A DNA stretch of 64,000 bases from Halalkalibacter oceani (GTDB lineage: Bacteria; Bacillota; Bacilli; Bacillales; Bacillaceae_D), in NCBI RefSeq assembly GCF_040544555.1, contig NZ_JBEPKD010000008.1:62001-126000 (forward strand), in the 5' to 3' direction. A model generated the notes under the pieces. It was not told where the DNA came from. It did no database searches and was given only the letters and a program-made list of their open reading frames with translations. The stretch's first letter is position 1. Every line of letters starts with the position of its first letter. Shown in pieces: positions 50,626-59,442 of the stretch. Both the position numbers and the translations under genes were made by a program.

Positions 50626-52169
50626 TTTAACTCCTCCCCTTTTGACAAAACAGTCGTTTCTTTTTTTGCTTTAAGTTTATCCTTCCAGTCAAGAATAAGA
50701 GGGGTCACGACAGCCAAAATACAAAGAATGATTAAGATCAAGGAAATAGGTCTTAACACGAGCACATGCCAAATCGACGCCTGCGTCTTTGCCAGCATCA
50801 TCGACACGCCTAAATTGTCCTCGGCAATTGGACCGAGGATGATACCTAATGCAATCGGTCCAAGAGGAACATTGACTTTCATCAGCAAATATCCAATAAT
50901 CCCGGCAATGATCATCACCTTCACATCAAACATTTGCCCGCGAACAGCAAACGCCCCAATGACAGACAACGCGATAACGGTGGGGACAATCGCCATTCGT
51001 GGCACCATTAACACCCTTGCCGTCATTTTAATCATGAAATACCCGACGACGAGCATCAGGATGTTGGCAACCAGCAAACTCATAATAAAGGTGTAGGCGA
51101 TATCTCCGCTTTGGGATAGAAGCAACGTCCCCGGCTGAATACCGTGGGCAAGCAACCCTCCCATTAAAACGGCGGCGACCGCGCTGCCCGGAATGCCTAA
51201 TCCAAGCATCGGAATAAGAGAACCGCCGACTTGGGCATTGTTCGCCGACTCTGCTGTTGCAATTCCTTCCATTGCGCCTGTTCCATATTTTTCAGGGTTC
51301 TTATCCCAACGACGCGATTCATTGTAGGCAATCAGCGAGGAAATTGCCCCTCCGGCTCCCGGCAGCATCCCGATAAAGGTTCCGATGATAGAGGACCTTA
51401 GAAGAATCACTTTGCAATCTTTGACAAACTTTTGGAACACTTTTTGGACGACTCGCGGTGCTTGTTTAAATTTAGCGACAAACTTTTCGTTCGATTCCAT
51501 TAAGATTAACATTTGACCAATCGAAAAGAGACCCACCATCGCGGCAACCATATCAATACCGAGAGACATCGATGACATTCCGAATGTAAAACGACTCGTG
51601 CCGGTAAATGGGTTAATCCCAATCGTGCTGATCAGCAGTCCAATACTTCCACCGAGCAATCCTTTTAGAATATTTCCCGGCGACATCGCCGCAATCGTTG
51701 TCAGCCCAAAGATCGCTAACCAGAAATACTCGGGCGCCCCAAACCGTAAGCCAAATTGCGCCAACGGGGCAAAGAAAAGCATTAAAATGATAACGCCGAT
51801 AACGCCTCCAATCACAGAAGCAAGAAGTGAACCGAATAAAGCTTCGGATGCCCTCCCTTTTTCCGTTAACGGGTAGCCATCGAAGGTCGTCGCAATAGCA
51901 GAAGGTGTTCCCGGAATATTTAATAAAATAGCAGAATTGGCACCTCCATAGATCGCGCCGCAATAAATGGCACCAAGCATAACGAGTCCGGTCGCCGGTT
52001 CCATCGCCAGCGTAAACGGCATCATCAGCGTAACGCCCATCACCGCCGTCAGTCCCGGTAAAGTACCGACGATAATTCCACCAACTAAACTAATCATCAT
52101 TAAAAAAATATGATAGGGAGTAATACTATTAAGAAAACCTGAGACGATCAGCTCCGATATGCCTTCCAT
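50622..52169 (-). CDS. Tripartite tricarboxylate transporter large permease (TctA type)
   Basis: 515 aa, about 11-12 helices. Hallmarks: GTLPGLTAVMGVTLMMPFTLAMEPATGLVMLGAIYCGAIYGGANSAILLNIPGTPSAIATTFDGYPLTEKGRASEAL and GMLPGAGGAISSLIAYNESRRWDKNPEKYGTGAMEGIATAESANNAQVGGSLIPMLGLGIPGSAVAAVLMG. It is the transport subunit for citrate-like or other carboxylates. ATG overlaps no gene upstream; 103 bases with a stem-loop separate it from tctC. Confidence 0.95.
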   Translation of the reverse strand: MEGISELIVSGFLNSITPYHIFLMMISLVGGIIVGTLPGLTAVMGVTLMMPFTLAMEPATGLVMLGAIYCGAIYGGANSAILLNIPGTPSAIATTFDGYPLTEKGRASEALFGSLLASVIGGVIGVIILMLFFAPLAQFGLRFGAPEYFWLAIFGLTTIAAMSPGNILKGLLGGSIGLLISTIGINPFTGTSRFTFGMSSMSLGIDMVAAMVGLFSIGQMLILMESNEKFVAKFKQAPRVVQKVFQKFVKDCKVILLRSSIIGTFIGMLPGAGGAISSLIAYNESRRWDKNPEKYGTGAMEGIATAESANNAQVGGSLIPMLGLGIPGSAVAAVLMGGLLAHGIQPGTLLLSQSGDIAYTFIMSLLVANILMLVVGYFMIKMTARVLMVPRMAIVPTVIALSVIGAFAVRGQMFDVKVMIIAGIIGYLLMKVNVPLGPIALGIILGPIAEDNLGVSMMLAKTQASIWHVLVLRPISLILIILCILAVVTPLILDWKDKLKAKKETTVLSKGEELK

Positions 52170-52224
52170 CCTTACCCCTCCTTTTTTCGTATAACTAGCA
52201 GTGTCCGCTTATTCTTAAAGAGGT

Positions 52225-52256
52225 AGGATACGACTGCCGTGCATAAGCCGTATCCT
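52225..52256 (-). other. Stem-loop between tctC and tctA
   Basis: AGGATACG (52225-52232) with CGTATCCT (52249-52256), perfect arms, no long T-run. Like the dctP-dctM hairpin, it follows a solute-binding-protein gene and may adjust the ratio of binding protein to permease. Confidence 0.6.
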
Positions 52257-52272
52257 TGATGATTTCACTGCA

Positions 52273-53307
52273 TTACTCCCCCTGTTCTTCCAGATCGCGC
52301 GTCAACCGCTCGACCAGATCTGCCGAAGTTGCATCAAAATTACGAATATGCTCCTGGATTTCTTCCCTTCCCATCCAGTCAATAACAAATCCTGTTCCTT
52401 CCATTTGTTCCTGGAATTCAGGATTATCGACGATGTTTTTAAACCCATCCTCCAGCCGTTGCAATACTTGTGGATCCACACCGGCCGGCGTCAGCCACAA
52501 TCTGCCAATATGCGTTTCGATCCCGTATCCTTGTTCTTTAAAAGTCGGAATATCAGGGAAGCGTTCCAAACGCTCCGACGCGGAAATTGCCAGCGCCCTC
52601 AAGCTTCCTGTATTCACTTCCTGCATCGTTGTTCCCATCGATCCGATCGCTGAATCAACATGCCCGCCGAGAATGCCGCTTAATAGCTCGCCGCCTGATT
52701 GATACGTGATCCTTGGCGCTTCGATTTCAGCTTCATCAATTAGCTGCACATAAGACATATGAGCCGGCTCCATCACTTGGGCAAGGGCGATATTCAATTC
52801 GCCTGGACGGCTTTTCGCATCATTAACGAAATCCTCCAATGTTTCCCATGGACTGTCAGCCGGTACGACAAATACGGTATAATCACTGGCTATTTGCGCA
52901 AACACTTCAAAATCATCAATTTGATATTCGGCCACTCCGGAAGCCGGCTGCAAGGATATATGAGGAAAATTAAAGGTTGCGATATCATGGCCATCATCGG
53001 AGCCTGTATTGGCAAACTCCAGCATTCCCACTGCTCCTCCCGCACCGTCCCGATAATTAAAATTCAGCGTGTAACCAAACTCATCAGCGAAATATTGTTC
53101 GACAAGCCTGGCGCTCACGTCACTTCCTCCTCCTGGACTAAATGGCACTGTTAAATCAAAATTTCTTGTCGGGAAATCGACTTCTCCCGCTCCTTCAGGC
53201 GCTTCCTCCCCTTGTGACGGAGCCGCCCCTTCATTTCCACAAGCCGATACTACAGCAAATAACATGACGATAAGACCCACTAAAAATAACTTTATTCCGC
53301 TATTCAT
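52273..53307 (-). CDS. Tripartite tricarboxylate transporter solute-binding lipoprotein (TctC/Bug family)
   Basis: 344 aa from the ATG at 53307 (GGAGAG upstream; GTG at 53316 is an alternative). Lipobox VVSACG after a signal peptide. Bug-family fold: FDLTVPFSPGGGSDVSARLVEQYF near 50, YRDGAGGAVGMLEFANTGSDDGHDIATFNFPHISLQP, GHVDSAIGSMGTTMQEVNTGSLRALAISASERLERFPDIPTFKEQGY. Binds carboxylates outside the cell for TctAB. Gene is directly downstream of an Ldh-family dehydrogenase gene. Confidence 0.92.
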   Translation of the reverse strand: MNSGIKLFLVGLIVMLFAVVSACGNEGAAPSQGEEAPEGAGEVDFPTRNFDLTVPFSPGGGSDVSARLVEQYFADEFGYTLNFNYRDGAGGAVGMLEFANTGSDDGHDIATFNFPHISLQPASGVAEYQIDDFEVFAQIASDYTVFVVPADSPWETLEDFVNDAKSRPGELNIALAQVMEPAHMSYVQLIDEAEIEAPRITYQSGGELLSGILGGHVDSAIGSMGTTMQEVNTGSLRALAISASERLERFPDIPTFKEQGYGIETHIGRLWLTPAGVDPQVLQRLEDGFKNIVDNPEFQEQMEGTGFVIDWMGREEIQEHIRNFDATSADLVERLTRDLEEQGE

Positions 53308-53382
53308 TACGATCACTCTCCATATTTTTCATACGTGAAATGTTGGCACCCAAACCTTATCGACAAGTAAGCGAGCCATTCG

Positions 53383-54465
53383 TTAAAACCGGGCGCTGAC
53401 GCCTAACTCCTGACTTAACTCCTTCAGTTCCTCTATCATCGATAGCGGATATTGAATCCCTTCCTCCATTTGCTTTTTTGCTTTCAGCGCTTCGGGTTCT
53501 CCCGGAACATAAATCCGCTCGACTCCTTTTGCTTTCGGAGAATTGTGCATATACTCGATGGCTTCATCTATTTGTCTTTTGAACAGCTCAGGATCAATAA
53601 AGCTCGCAATATCGATTGCCTGCATATAATGTCCGATATTTTGCGGGATTGTAAACTCTTCATATAAATCTGAATCGGTCAAGTGCTGGCCAAATGCCGC
53701 TCCTGACAATATCGAAGAAAGAATTCCTGTAATAAACGTCAGTCCATAGCCTTTATAGCCCCCAACCGGCTGAACCGTGCCATTGTATCCATCGGTAGCG
53801 TCCGTCGTCGGTGTGCCATCTGGCGCAAACGCCCAGTCATCCGGAATCGGTTGATTTGTTTTCTTGGCGAGAACAATCTTTCCCCTTGCCACGACACTAT
53901 TCGCCATATCGAGCACGATCGGCTCTTTTGTCAATGCCGGTATCGCGATCGCAAAAGGATTATTGCCGAGACGCCGATCCGTCCCACCCCATGGAGCCAT
54001 AATGTTTCCGCCAATTGTTCCCGTCATTCCGATCATATCCTCTGATAAAACCATTTGCGCAAAATGAGCTGAAGCACCGTAATGATTACTTCCCCTCACG
54101 GCGACATAGCCGACGCCGTATTCCTTTGCCTTTTTAGCGGCCAGATCCATAGCGTGCTTCCCTACAACCTGACCCATCGCGTTATGTCCTTCAATCAGAG
54201 CTGTCGCTTTTGAGTCGCGAATCACCTCATATTTTGCCGTCGGACTCGTCACATTCACTTGTAAGCGCTTAACATAAATGGGAACACGCATGACACCATG
54301 AGAATAAACGCCACGTAAATCAGCGGTCACTAAATTATCGGCCGTTATTTCTGCATCTTCTTCATCCATGCCGACAGCCTGAAACAATGCTTGCGACCAT
54401 TCTTTCATATCAGAAAAAGGAACCTTTACATTTTCCACATTTTCAACAAAATTTTCTGCTTTCAT
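53383..54465 (-). CDS. Ldh/YjmC family NAD(P)-dependent oxidoreductase
   Basis: 360 aa, malate/L-lactate/ureidoglycolate dehydrogenase superfamily. SHGVMRVPIYVKRL near residue 55 holds the catalytic His; GVGYVAVRGSNHYGASAHFAQM near 120; NNPFAIAIPALTKEPIVLDMANSVVARGKI near 170; YKGYGLTFITGILSS near 240. Oxidises a 2-hydroxy acid to a 2-oxo acid with NAD(P). In an operon with SDR, VOC and a tct carrier, so it likely acts on the imported carboxylate. 75 bases upstream of tctC. Confidence 0.9.
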   Translation of the reverse strand: MKAENFVENVENVKVPFSDMKEWSQALFQAVGMDEEDAEITADNLVTADLRGVYSHGVMRVPIYVKRLQVNVTSPTAKYEVIRDSKATALIEGHNAMGQVVGKHAMDLAAKKAKEYGVGYVAVRGSNHYGASAHFAQMVLSEDMIGMTGTIGGNIMAPWGGTDRRLGNNPFAIAIPALTKEPIVLDMANSVVARGKIVLAKKTNQPIPDDWAFAPDGTPTTDATDGYNGTVQPVGGYKGYGLTFITGILSSILSGAAFGQHLTDSDLYEEFTIPQNIGHYMQAIDIASFIDPELFKRQIDEAIEYMHNSPKAKGVERIYVPGEPEALKAKKQMEEGIQYPLSMIEELKELSQELGVSARF

Positions 54466-54581
54466 TGCAAAACCTCCCGCTTAAGATTGGACAAACACGA
54501 ACATATAATTCTAAATATTACTAATAATCAGTCTTTAAATGCTATAAAAAAGTGCTTATTTCCAGCTGTTCGCCTATTCCC

Positions 54582-55358
54582 TTAAAGAGTCACTCCGGCA
54601 TCGATTGTTGCCACCGTACCGGTTATCGTATCGGCTTCAATAAAAGTACGCACTTGCTTGACACAATCCTCAAGCTTAGGAAGCGCTTTCAATTGTGAAT
54701 TCGCTACATACTGTTCAATGACAGCATCACTGTGCCCTTTCGTCCACCTTGTATCGAGGATTCCGGGAGCAATAGCATTAACCCGGATTTCAGGGCCAAG
54801 CGCCTTCGCCAGACCTTTTGCTAAATGAATGGCTGCTGCTTTTGAAACAGCGTATGGCAAAGAGCTTCCACTAGGGCTTAATCCGGCAATGGAAGACGTA
54901 ATGACAACACTTCCTTTCCCTTGGCTTTTCATATAAGGAGCGGCCGCTTTCACCGTCAGCCAAATCCCCTTCACATTCACATTCATAATCCGATCCCAAT
55001 CTGCTTCGCTGACACCTTCAAGATCTTCAAACGGACGAAACACCGTCGTCCCCGCATTCGCAATGACAACATCAAGCCTGTTAAACCGCTCAACCGTTGA
55101 CTGTACCATCAAGTCTACCTCGTCCTTTGACGAAACATCGGCTTTCAAGGCGATCGCCTCGACACCAAGGGCCGTTAGCTCTTCAACAGTAGTCTTTGCC
55201 TCATCTTCAGATCGTGAATAATTCACCCCCACATTCATCCCGGCGCGGGCCAGCTCAAGACTGATTGCCTTTCCAAGTCCTGTTGCTCCCCCTGTCACTA
55301 AGGCAACATGTTTTTCATTCTTTCCTGCATCAACCATCGAACCATCCCTTCTGATCAT
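54582..55358 (-). CDS. Short-chain dehydrogenase/reductase
   Basis: 258 aa from ATG 55358, which overlaps the upstream VOC stop (ATGA); an internal ATG at 55337 with AAGGGATGG is an alternative start. NAD(P) motif TGGATGLGKAIS (near residue 23), NAG in VIANAGT, catalytic ITSSIAG serine, YAVSK (Y and K near 168-172). Similar to FabG-type reductases of 3-oxo substrates, but the operon suggests a catabolic alcohol dehydrogenation. Confidence 0.88.
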   Translation of the reverse strand: MIRRDGSMVDAGKNEKHVALVTGGATGLGKAISLELARAGMNVGVNYSRSEDEAKTTVEELTALGVEAIALKADVSSKDEVDLMVQSTVERFNRLDVVIANAGTTVFRPFEDLEGVSEADWDRIMNVNVKGIWLTVKAAAPYMKSQGKGSVVITSSIAGLSPSGSSLPYAVSKAAAIHLAKGLAKALGPEIRVNAIAPGILDTRWTKGHSDAVIEQYVANSQLKALPKLEDCVKQVRTFIEADTITGTVATIDAGVTL

Positions 55359-55723
55359 TGTTTTTCTTCCAGTAATTCAATAATCACCCCTTCAGGAGAC
55401 TTTAAAAACTGCATTCGCAAGTCGTTATTGACAAGATTGTCTATCACCTCCCAGCCTTCTTCCCTGAACTCCTCAGAGACCTTATCAAATTCCTGACTTG
55501 AGATCCCGAGATGATTGATCCCCGGCGGTCTCTCTCCGTTTGTTGGTGATAATAACAAGCTGACCCCGTCAAACTTGAGGTGAAGAATCTCCTTTGATCC
55601 CACGACCGTTCTCTTGATAAATTTTGCTGACCCGACTTTTTCAAATAGATTCGCCATGCTGTTAATATCATCAACATGTAAATGAATATGATGAAATAAA
55701 GCGCTTACATTATTGTCCTTCAT
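55355..55723 (-). CDS. VOC superfamily (glyoxalase-like) protein
   Basis: 122 aa, one glyoxalase/dioxygenase fold unit. Candidate metal residues: H in FHHIHLHVDDI near 14, H in GINHLGISS near 65, and E in GVIIELLEEK near 117. Such small proteins may be epimerases, lyases or fosfomycin-type enzymes; in the tct operon an isomerase-like role on a metabolite is likeliest. Coupled to the SDR gene by ATGA overlap. Confidence 0.82.
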   Translation of the reverse strand: MKDNNVSALFHHIHLHVDDINSMANLFEKVGSAKFIKRTVVGSKEILHLKFDGVSLLLSPTNGERPPGINHLGISSQEFDKVSEEFREEGWEVIDNLVNNDLRMQFLKSPEGVIIELLEEKQ

Positions 55724-55742
55724 CTGCTAGCTCACTCCTTAA

Positions 55743-55772
55743 GCCGGGGAGCATACTTTCCATCTCCCCAGC
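55743..55772 (-). other. Stem-loop between gntR and the VOC gene
   Basis: GCCGGGGAG (55743-55751) with CTCCCCAGC (55764-55772), eight of nine pairs, no T-run. May separate the regulator message from the catabolic genes. Confidence 0.5.
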
Positions 55773-55798
55773 ATTCATTTTATTTATCAGCCTTGATA

Positions 55799-56455
55799 CT
55801 ATATATTTGCTTTCGCGTTAATTAAATGAGTTTTTAATTCCTTAATTGCTAATTCTTCATCTCTTGCTTTAATAGCTTCGACGATCCGGGCGTGCTCTTC
55901 AATCCGCTTTTGTGTCGTTTCCGGATATTTTTGACGCGAAATATCAAAGAAAAAACGTGTCCTAATATACGACATCGTATCAATGAACAGCTTATTATCA
56001 TTGATTTTAATTAAATGCTCATGAAATTCCCCGTCAAGCATTAGAAATTTCACGAAGTCCTGGTCCTTTAAAAACCCTTCTCTTTGCTGCTCAACATTTC
56101 GCTCCAAATAGTGAATTTGCTGATCGGTAATGGAACGAAAAATTTGCCTTAAAGAAAAGGTTTCAATCGCCAGCCGCATATCAAACATATTGTTCAGTTC
56201 CTTCAGAGAAAGCTCCTGAATCGCAATGCCCTGATTCGGGATGATCTTGACGATTCCATCGTGCTGAAGTCGTTGCAAAGCTTCCCTTATCGGCGTCCTG
56301 CTCATTTGCAGCAATTCTACCAACTGATTCTCTGACGTATGATTATCAGTAAAATAATCCCCCTGCAGAATCATTTCAATAATTTTTTTATATGCCACAT
56401 CTTTAAGGAGAATACGAGGGCCCACCACAACCACATCCTTTTCCACAAAAAACAC
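55799..56455 (-). CDS. GntR family regulator, FCD subfamily
   Basis: 218 aa. Winged helix about 15-80 (HTSENQLVELLQMSRTPIREALQRLQHDGIVKIIPNQGIAI), FCD domain about 85-212 with H in DGEFHEHLIK and H in IEEHARIVEAI. First gene upstream of the VOC-SDR-Ldh-tct unit on the same strand, so it is their likely local repressor. ACTTGTAT repeats and the palindrome at 56546-56558 are the operator candidates. Confidence 0.87.
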   Translation of the reverse strand: MFFVEKDVVVVGPRILLKDVAYKKIIEMILQGDYFTDNHTSENQLVELLQMSRTPIREALQRLQHDGIVKIIPNQGIAIQELSLKELNNMFDMRLAIETFSLRQIFRSITDQQIHYLERNVEQQREGFLKDQDFVKFLMLDGEFHEHLIKINDNKLFIDTMSYIRTRFFFDISRQKYPETTQKRIEEHARIVEAIKARDEELAIKELKTHLINAKANI

Positions 56456-56545
56456 GACCTGTAGGCAACTTAAAGCATTCTATCTGTCGAAAACCTCCTT
56501 TCGCATCTTCCTCCTTTCACAAATAAAATAAATATACAAGTTTAC

Positions 56546-56558
56546 ATACAAGTTGTAT
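56546..56558. promoter_or_regulatory. Candidate GntR operator (ATACAA, G, TTGTAT)
   Basis: 13-bp palindrome ATACAAGTTGTAT about 90 bases upstream of the gntR start. On the minus strand ACTTGTAT occurs three times in tandem between about 56534 and 56563. Confidence 0.6.
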
Positions 56559-56615
56559 ACAAGTGATTATATTCTGACTTTTTCGAAATGTCAAATGGAT
56601 TTCGCAAAAAAAAAA

Positions 56616-56639
56616 ATGCGTCGATTGTTATCAACGCAT
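56616..56639 (-). terminator. Terminator of the hyu operon
   Basis: ATGCGTCGA (56616-56624) with TCAACGCAT (56631-56639), one mismatch, followed on the minus strand by a run of eleven T. Ends the hyuA-B-C-permease transcript. Confidence 0.85.
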
Positions 56640-56750
56640 CTTTCCAATTAAGTCTTCCCCATTCATTTTCTCTGCGGCGGGACGGTGCCCTCCTTCAGCC
56701 CCCTGAACAGAATGCACGGATAGCCGGTGTCCCTTTTCTGTTACCTTTTT

Positions 56751-58085
56751 TTAACTGCCTATATGGACGTCGGCCTGAGAAAGCTGCTTTTTGTATGCCG
56801 GCAGATATTGATAACCGGCCCAATAAAGAAATCCTCCAACCGGTAACGCGACCATCCACGAAATCTCCAAGAAAATAATTCCAATTATCCCACCAATGAC
56901 TAAAGAGCCGAGTCCTAATATATTGTATTTTACATTATCGCTATATAATTCATCGATATTTAACTTCTGCTTTCGGACAAGATAAAAGTCTGCCAGTAAT
57001 ATTCCGAGGAGTGGTCCGAGGAACGCTGAATAGAATGCAATAAATGTATTAAATGCCGTACTCGAAATTAGCAACCATGGGAATGTGATAATACTGAGGA
57101 TACCTACGATAATAACCGAGGTGCTCCATTTCAAGTTAAATACTTCCATCAATACGATTGCAGGCGGTTCGATATTAATCGTAAGGTTACTCGTAAACTG
57201 GGCCATGACGATAAAAATCATTAATGCGACGGCAACTATTGGATTTGGAATAACGGAAACCAATGCCTGTACCGGATCCCAAATCCCCGTTGCTGCCGCA
57301 GAAAGAACTCCAATGGCGAGCATAAGGACAAACATTGGAACAACACCAACGATATGACCAATCCAGTTATTTTTTGGTTCATTTTTTAAATAGCGACTTA
57401 AGTCTCCGTTATTAATCGTCGCGGTAATTAAAACTCCTACGGATGCGGTGATCGCTGCATAAAAAGGCATGCCCCATGTACCGGTAGTCTGAAAGCTGCT
57501 GAGCATATTATCGCTTCCCACCCGAAATAACTGCGCCACGATATAGATTAAAAATCCAAGGATAACAACAGAAAGCGCAGAGTCAAACCATTTAATTGAT
57601 TGAATACCATAATAAGCAATCAATGTTTGTAATACTTGGAACAGAATAAAATAAAGCCAAATATTTCCCCATCCCCAAATCGTAACTGTAATAAAATCCA
57701 TTGCACTGGCACCAATCCATGAACCAATTCCATACCAAAATACGGCAGGAAGGACACGGATTAACGAAGCAATCCTTGCACCGTTATAGCCAAATGCTGT
57801 TCGGGCCTGGACAATGAACGGAATCCCGTACTCCATTCCCGGTTTTGAGTTTAGAACAAAGAACAGACCTATTAAAAGAGCCGCAATAACCATTACAACG
57901 ACGGCCTGGGTGATGTTAAGCTGCCCGGCAGGAGGAAGGAATGACTGTCCGACCATAAAGATTTGAATAACAACCATAGAAGAAATCCACAATGCAATAT
58001 AACTTGGTAGGCCAAAGATTCTGCCACTGTTTGGTACAGGATTTAATGATTCGCGCCTTGAGTCTTTGTTAAGCTCAGTACTCAT
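56751..58085 (-). CDS. NCS1 family cytosine/purine/hydantoin permease
   Basis: 444 aa from the ATG at 58085 (GGAGTGG upstream). Twelve helices; NCS1 signatures SKPGMEYGIPFIVQARTAFGYNGARIASLIRVLPAVFWYGIGSWIG and the mid-protein FYAAITASVGVLITATINNGDLSRYLKNEP. Imports a nucleobase-like or hydantoin-type compound. Last gene of the hyu operon, 85 bases after the amidase gene. Not a close copy of the NCS1 protein at 22124. Confidence 0.88.
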   Translation of the reverse strand: MSTELNKDSRRESLNPVPNSGRIFGLPSYIALWISSMVVIQIFMVGQSFLPPAGQLNITQAVVVMVIAALLIGLFFVLNSKPGMEYGIPFIVQARTAFGYNGARIASLIRVLPAVFWYGIGSWIGASAMDFITVTIWGWGNIWLYFILFQVLQTLIAYYGIQSIKWFDSALSVVILGFLIYIVAQLFRVGSDNMLSSFQTTGTWGMPFYAAITASVGVLITATINNGDLSRYLKNEPKNNWIGHIVGVVPMFVLMLAIGVLSAAATGIWDPVQALVSVIPNPIVAVALMIFIVMAQFTSNLTINIEPPAIVLMEVFNLKWSTSVIIVGILSIITFPWLLISSTAFNTFIAFYSAFLGPLLGILLADFYLVRKQKLNIDELYSDNVKYNILGLGSLVIGGIIGIIFLEISWMVALPVGGFLYWAGYQYLPAYKKQLSQADVHIGS

Positions 58086-58170
58086 AGTAACCACTCCTAA
58101 TAATTGAATTTTCCGAATTTTTATTTTGCAGATAAGGGTGCAGTTTTAAGGAAACCGCACCCTCTCTTCC

Positions 58171-59421
58171 TTAAATATGTTGAAGAACAGCCTCTAATAA
58201 TAATTCAGTGCCTATTGCAATATCCTCTTCTGTAGCAAACTCATTAGGCTGATGGCTGATACCGTCTTTACATCGTACAAACACCATTCCAATATCGGTT
58301 ATAGCAGCCATTAACATGGCGTCATGTCCTGCACCACTTATCATGATCGGAGCATTAATGCCCTTTGCTTTACTGACGTCGAGAAACGTTTTGACTAATT
58401 TTTCAGAGCAGGGAACCGGGTCGATTTCCATATTCGTTTCTATCGAGTAGCTGAGTTTTCTCGCAGCGCAAACGTTTTTGATTTTTTCTTTGATTTCATC
58501 ATATCGGTTTTGTCTTCTTTCTCTATCGATATCACGCAAGTCGAGCGAAAATTCTACCTTAGCCGGGATAATATTGCTACCACCGGGGAAGGATTGAATC
58601 CTTCCAACCGTGGCGACGGTATCCGCCTCTGGATCCTGCTTGCATATCTTCTCAATTTCGGTGATGATTTCAGCGGCACCGACCATTGGGTCTTGACGCA
58701 TTCCCATCGGAACTGTCCCCGCATGACCTGCAACACCTTCAAGTGAAATCGTGTACCAAGCAGGACCGGCTATACCTTTGACGATTCCGACCGGTTGATT
58801 CGTTTCATCTAAATAAGGTCCCTGTTCAATGTGCATTTCAAGAAATAATTTAATTTCATTTTTTTTTCGTACAGATTCATTTATTTTATCGGGGTCAATC
58901 CCAAAACCAAATGTCTTAAGAGCTTCGTATCGGGAAATTCCATTATCATCGACCCGCTTTTTTAAACTCCCTACGTCAATTTGCCCAATCATCCCTCTGC
59001 TCCCAAATAGACCATCATTAAATCTTGAACCTTCTTCCTCACAGAAAGCTACAACTTCAATTGGATGATCATGGGAAATGTTTTCATCAGTAATCGTTTG
59101 AACAACCTCGATGGCACCAATGACGCCAATGATACCGTCAAATCGTCCACCATTTAGCACAGAGTCAATATGAGAGCCGAGCATCACTGAGGGGAGGGAA
59201 GGATCCTTCCCTTCTTTTCTTCCGATTACATTTCCGAAATGGTCATGGGAAACGGTTAAACCGGCTTCTTCCATCCACTTCGTCGCAAGTAGTTGTCCTT
59301 CTTTATCCTCTTTTGTTAGGGCAGGCCGCTTAACCCCCGTGTCGCCAACTTTTCCAATCTCAGCCAGTTCCATAATTCGTGAATAGACTCTTTTGCTGTT
59401 AATCTTATAAAACGTCTGCAT
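58171..59421 (-). CDS. N-carbamoyl-amino-acid hydrolase/allantoate amidohydrolase (M20 family)
   Basis: 416 aa. Metal ligands H and D in MLGSHIDSVLNGGRFDG, E/E in FCEEEGSRFNDGLFGSRGM, H in LEMHIEQGPYLDE, H in ISHQPNEF near the C-terminus; dimerisation domain GVAGHAGTVPMGMRQDPM. Removes the carbamoyl group from N-carbamoyl amino acids (hydantoinase pathway) or from allantoate. In this operon it follows hyuB by 21 bases, pointing to the hydantoin route. HyuC/AllC-type; exact substrate open. Confidence 0.88.
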   Translation of the reverse strand: MQTFYKINSKRVYSRIMELAEIGKVGDTGVKRPALTKEDKEGQLLATKWMEEAGLTVSHDHFGNVIGRKEGKDPSLPSVMLGSHIDSVLNGGRFDGIIGVIGAIEVVQTITDENISHDHPIEVVAFCEEEGSRFNDGLFGSRGMIGQIDVGSLKKRVDDNGISRYEALKTFGFGIDPDKINESVRKKNEIKLFLEMHIEQGPYLDETNQPVGIVKGIAGPAWYTISLEGVAGHAGTVPMGMRQDPMVGAAEIITEIEKICKQDPEADTVATVGRIQSFPGGSNIIPAKVEFSLDLRDIDRERRQNRYDEIKEKIKNVCAARKLSYSIETNMEIDPVPCSEKLVKTFLDVSKAKGINAPIMISGAGHDAMLMAAITDIGMVFVRCKDGISHQPNEFATEEDIAIGTELLLEAVLQHI

Positions 59422-59442
59422 GTCCAGCCTCCTTCGTTTCCC

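Noticed and set aside
53337..53360. TTGGCAC near 53341 as a sigma-54 promoter
   Set aside because: Followed by CCAAACCTT, without TTGC at the right distance, and on the wrong strand for the genes there.
54264..54280. TGTAAGCGCTTAAC in the Ldh gene as a cre site
   Set aside because: Two mismatches at conserved cre positions and internal to a coding region.
56588..56878. Plus-strand 96-aa open frame near the hyu terminator
   Set aside because: Begins upstream of the A11 terminator and overlaps the permease 3' end; no ribosome binding site.
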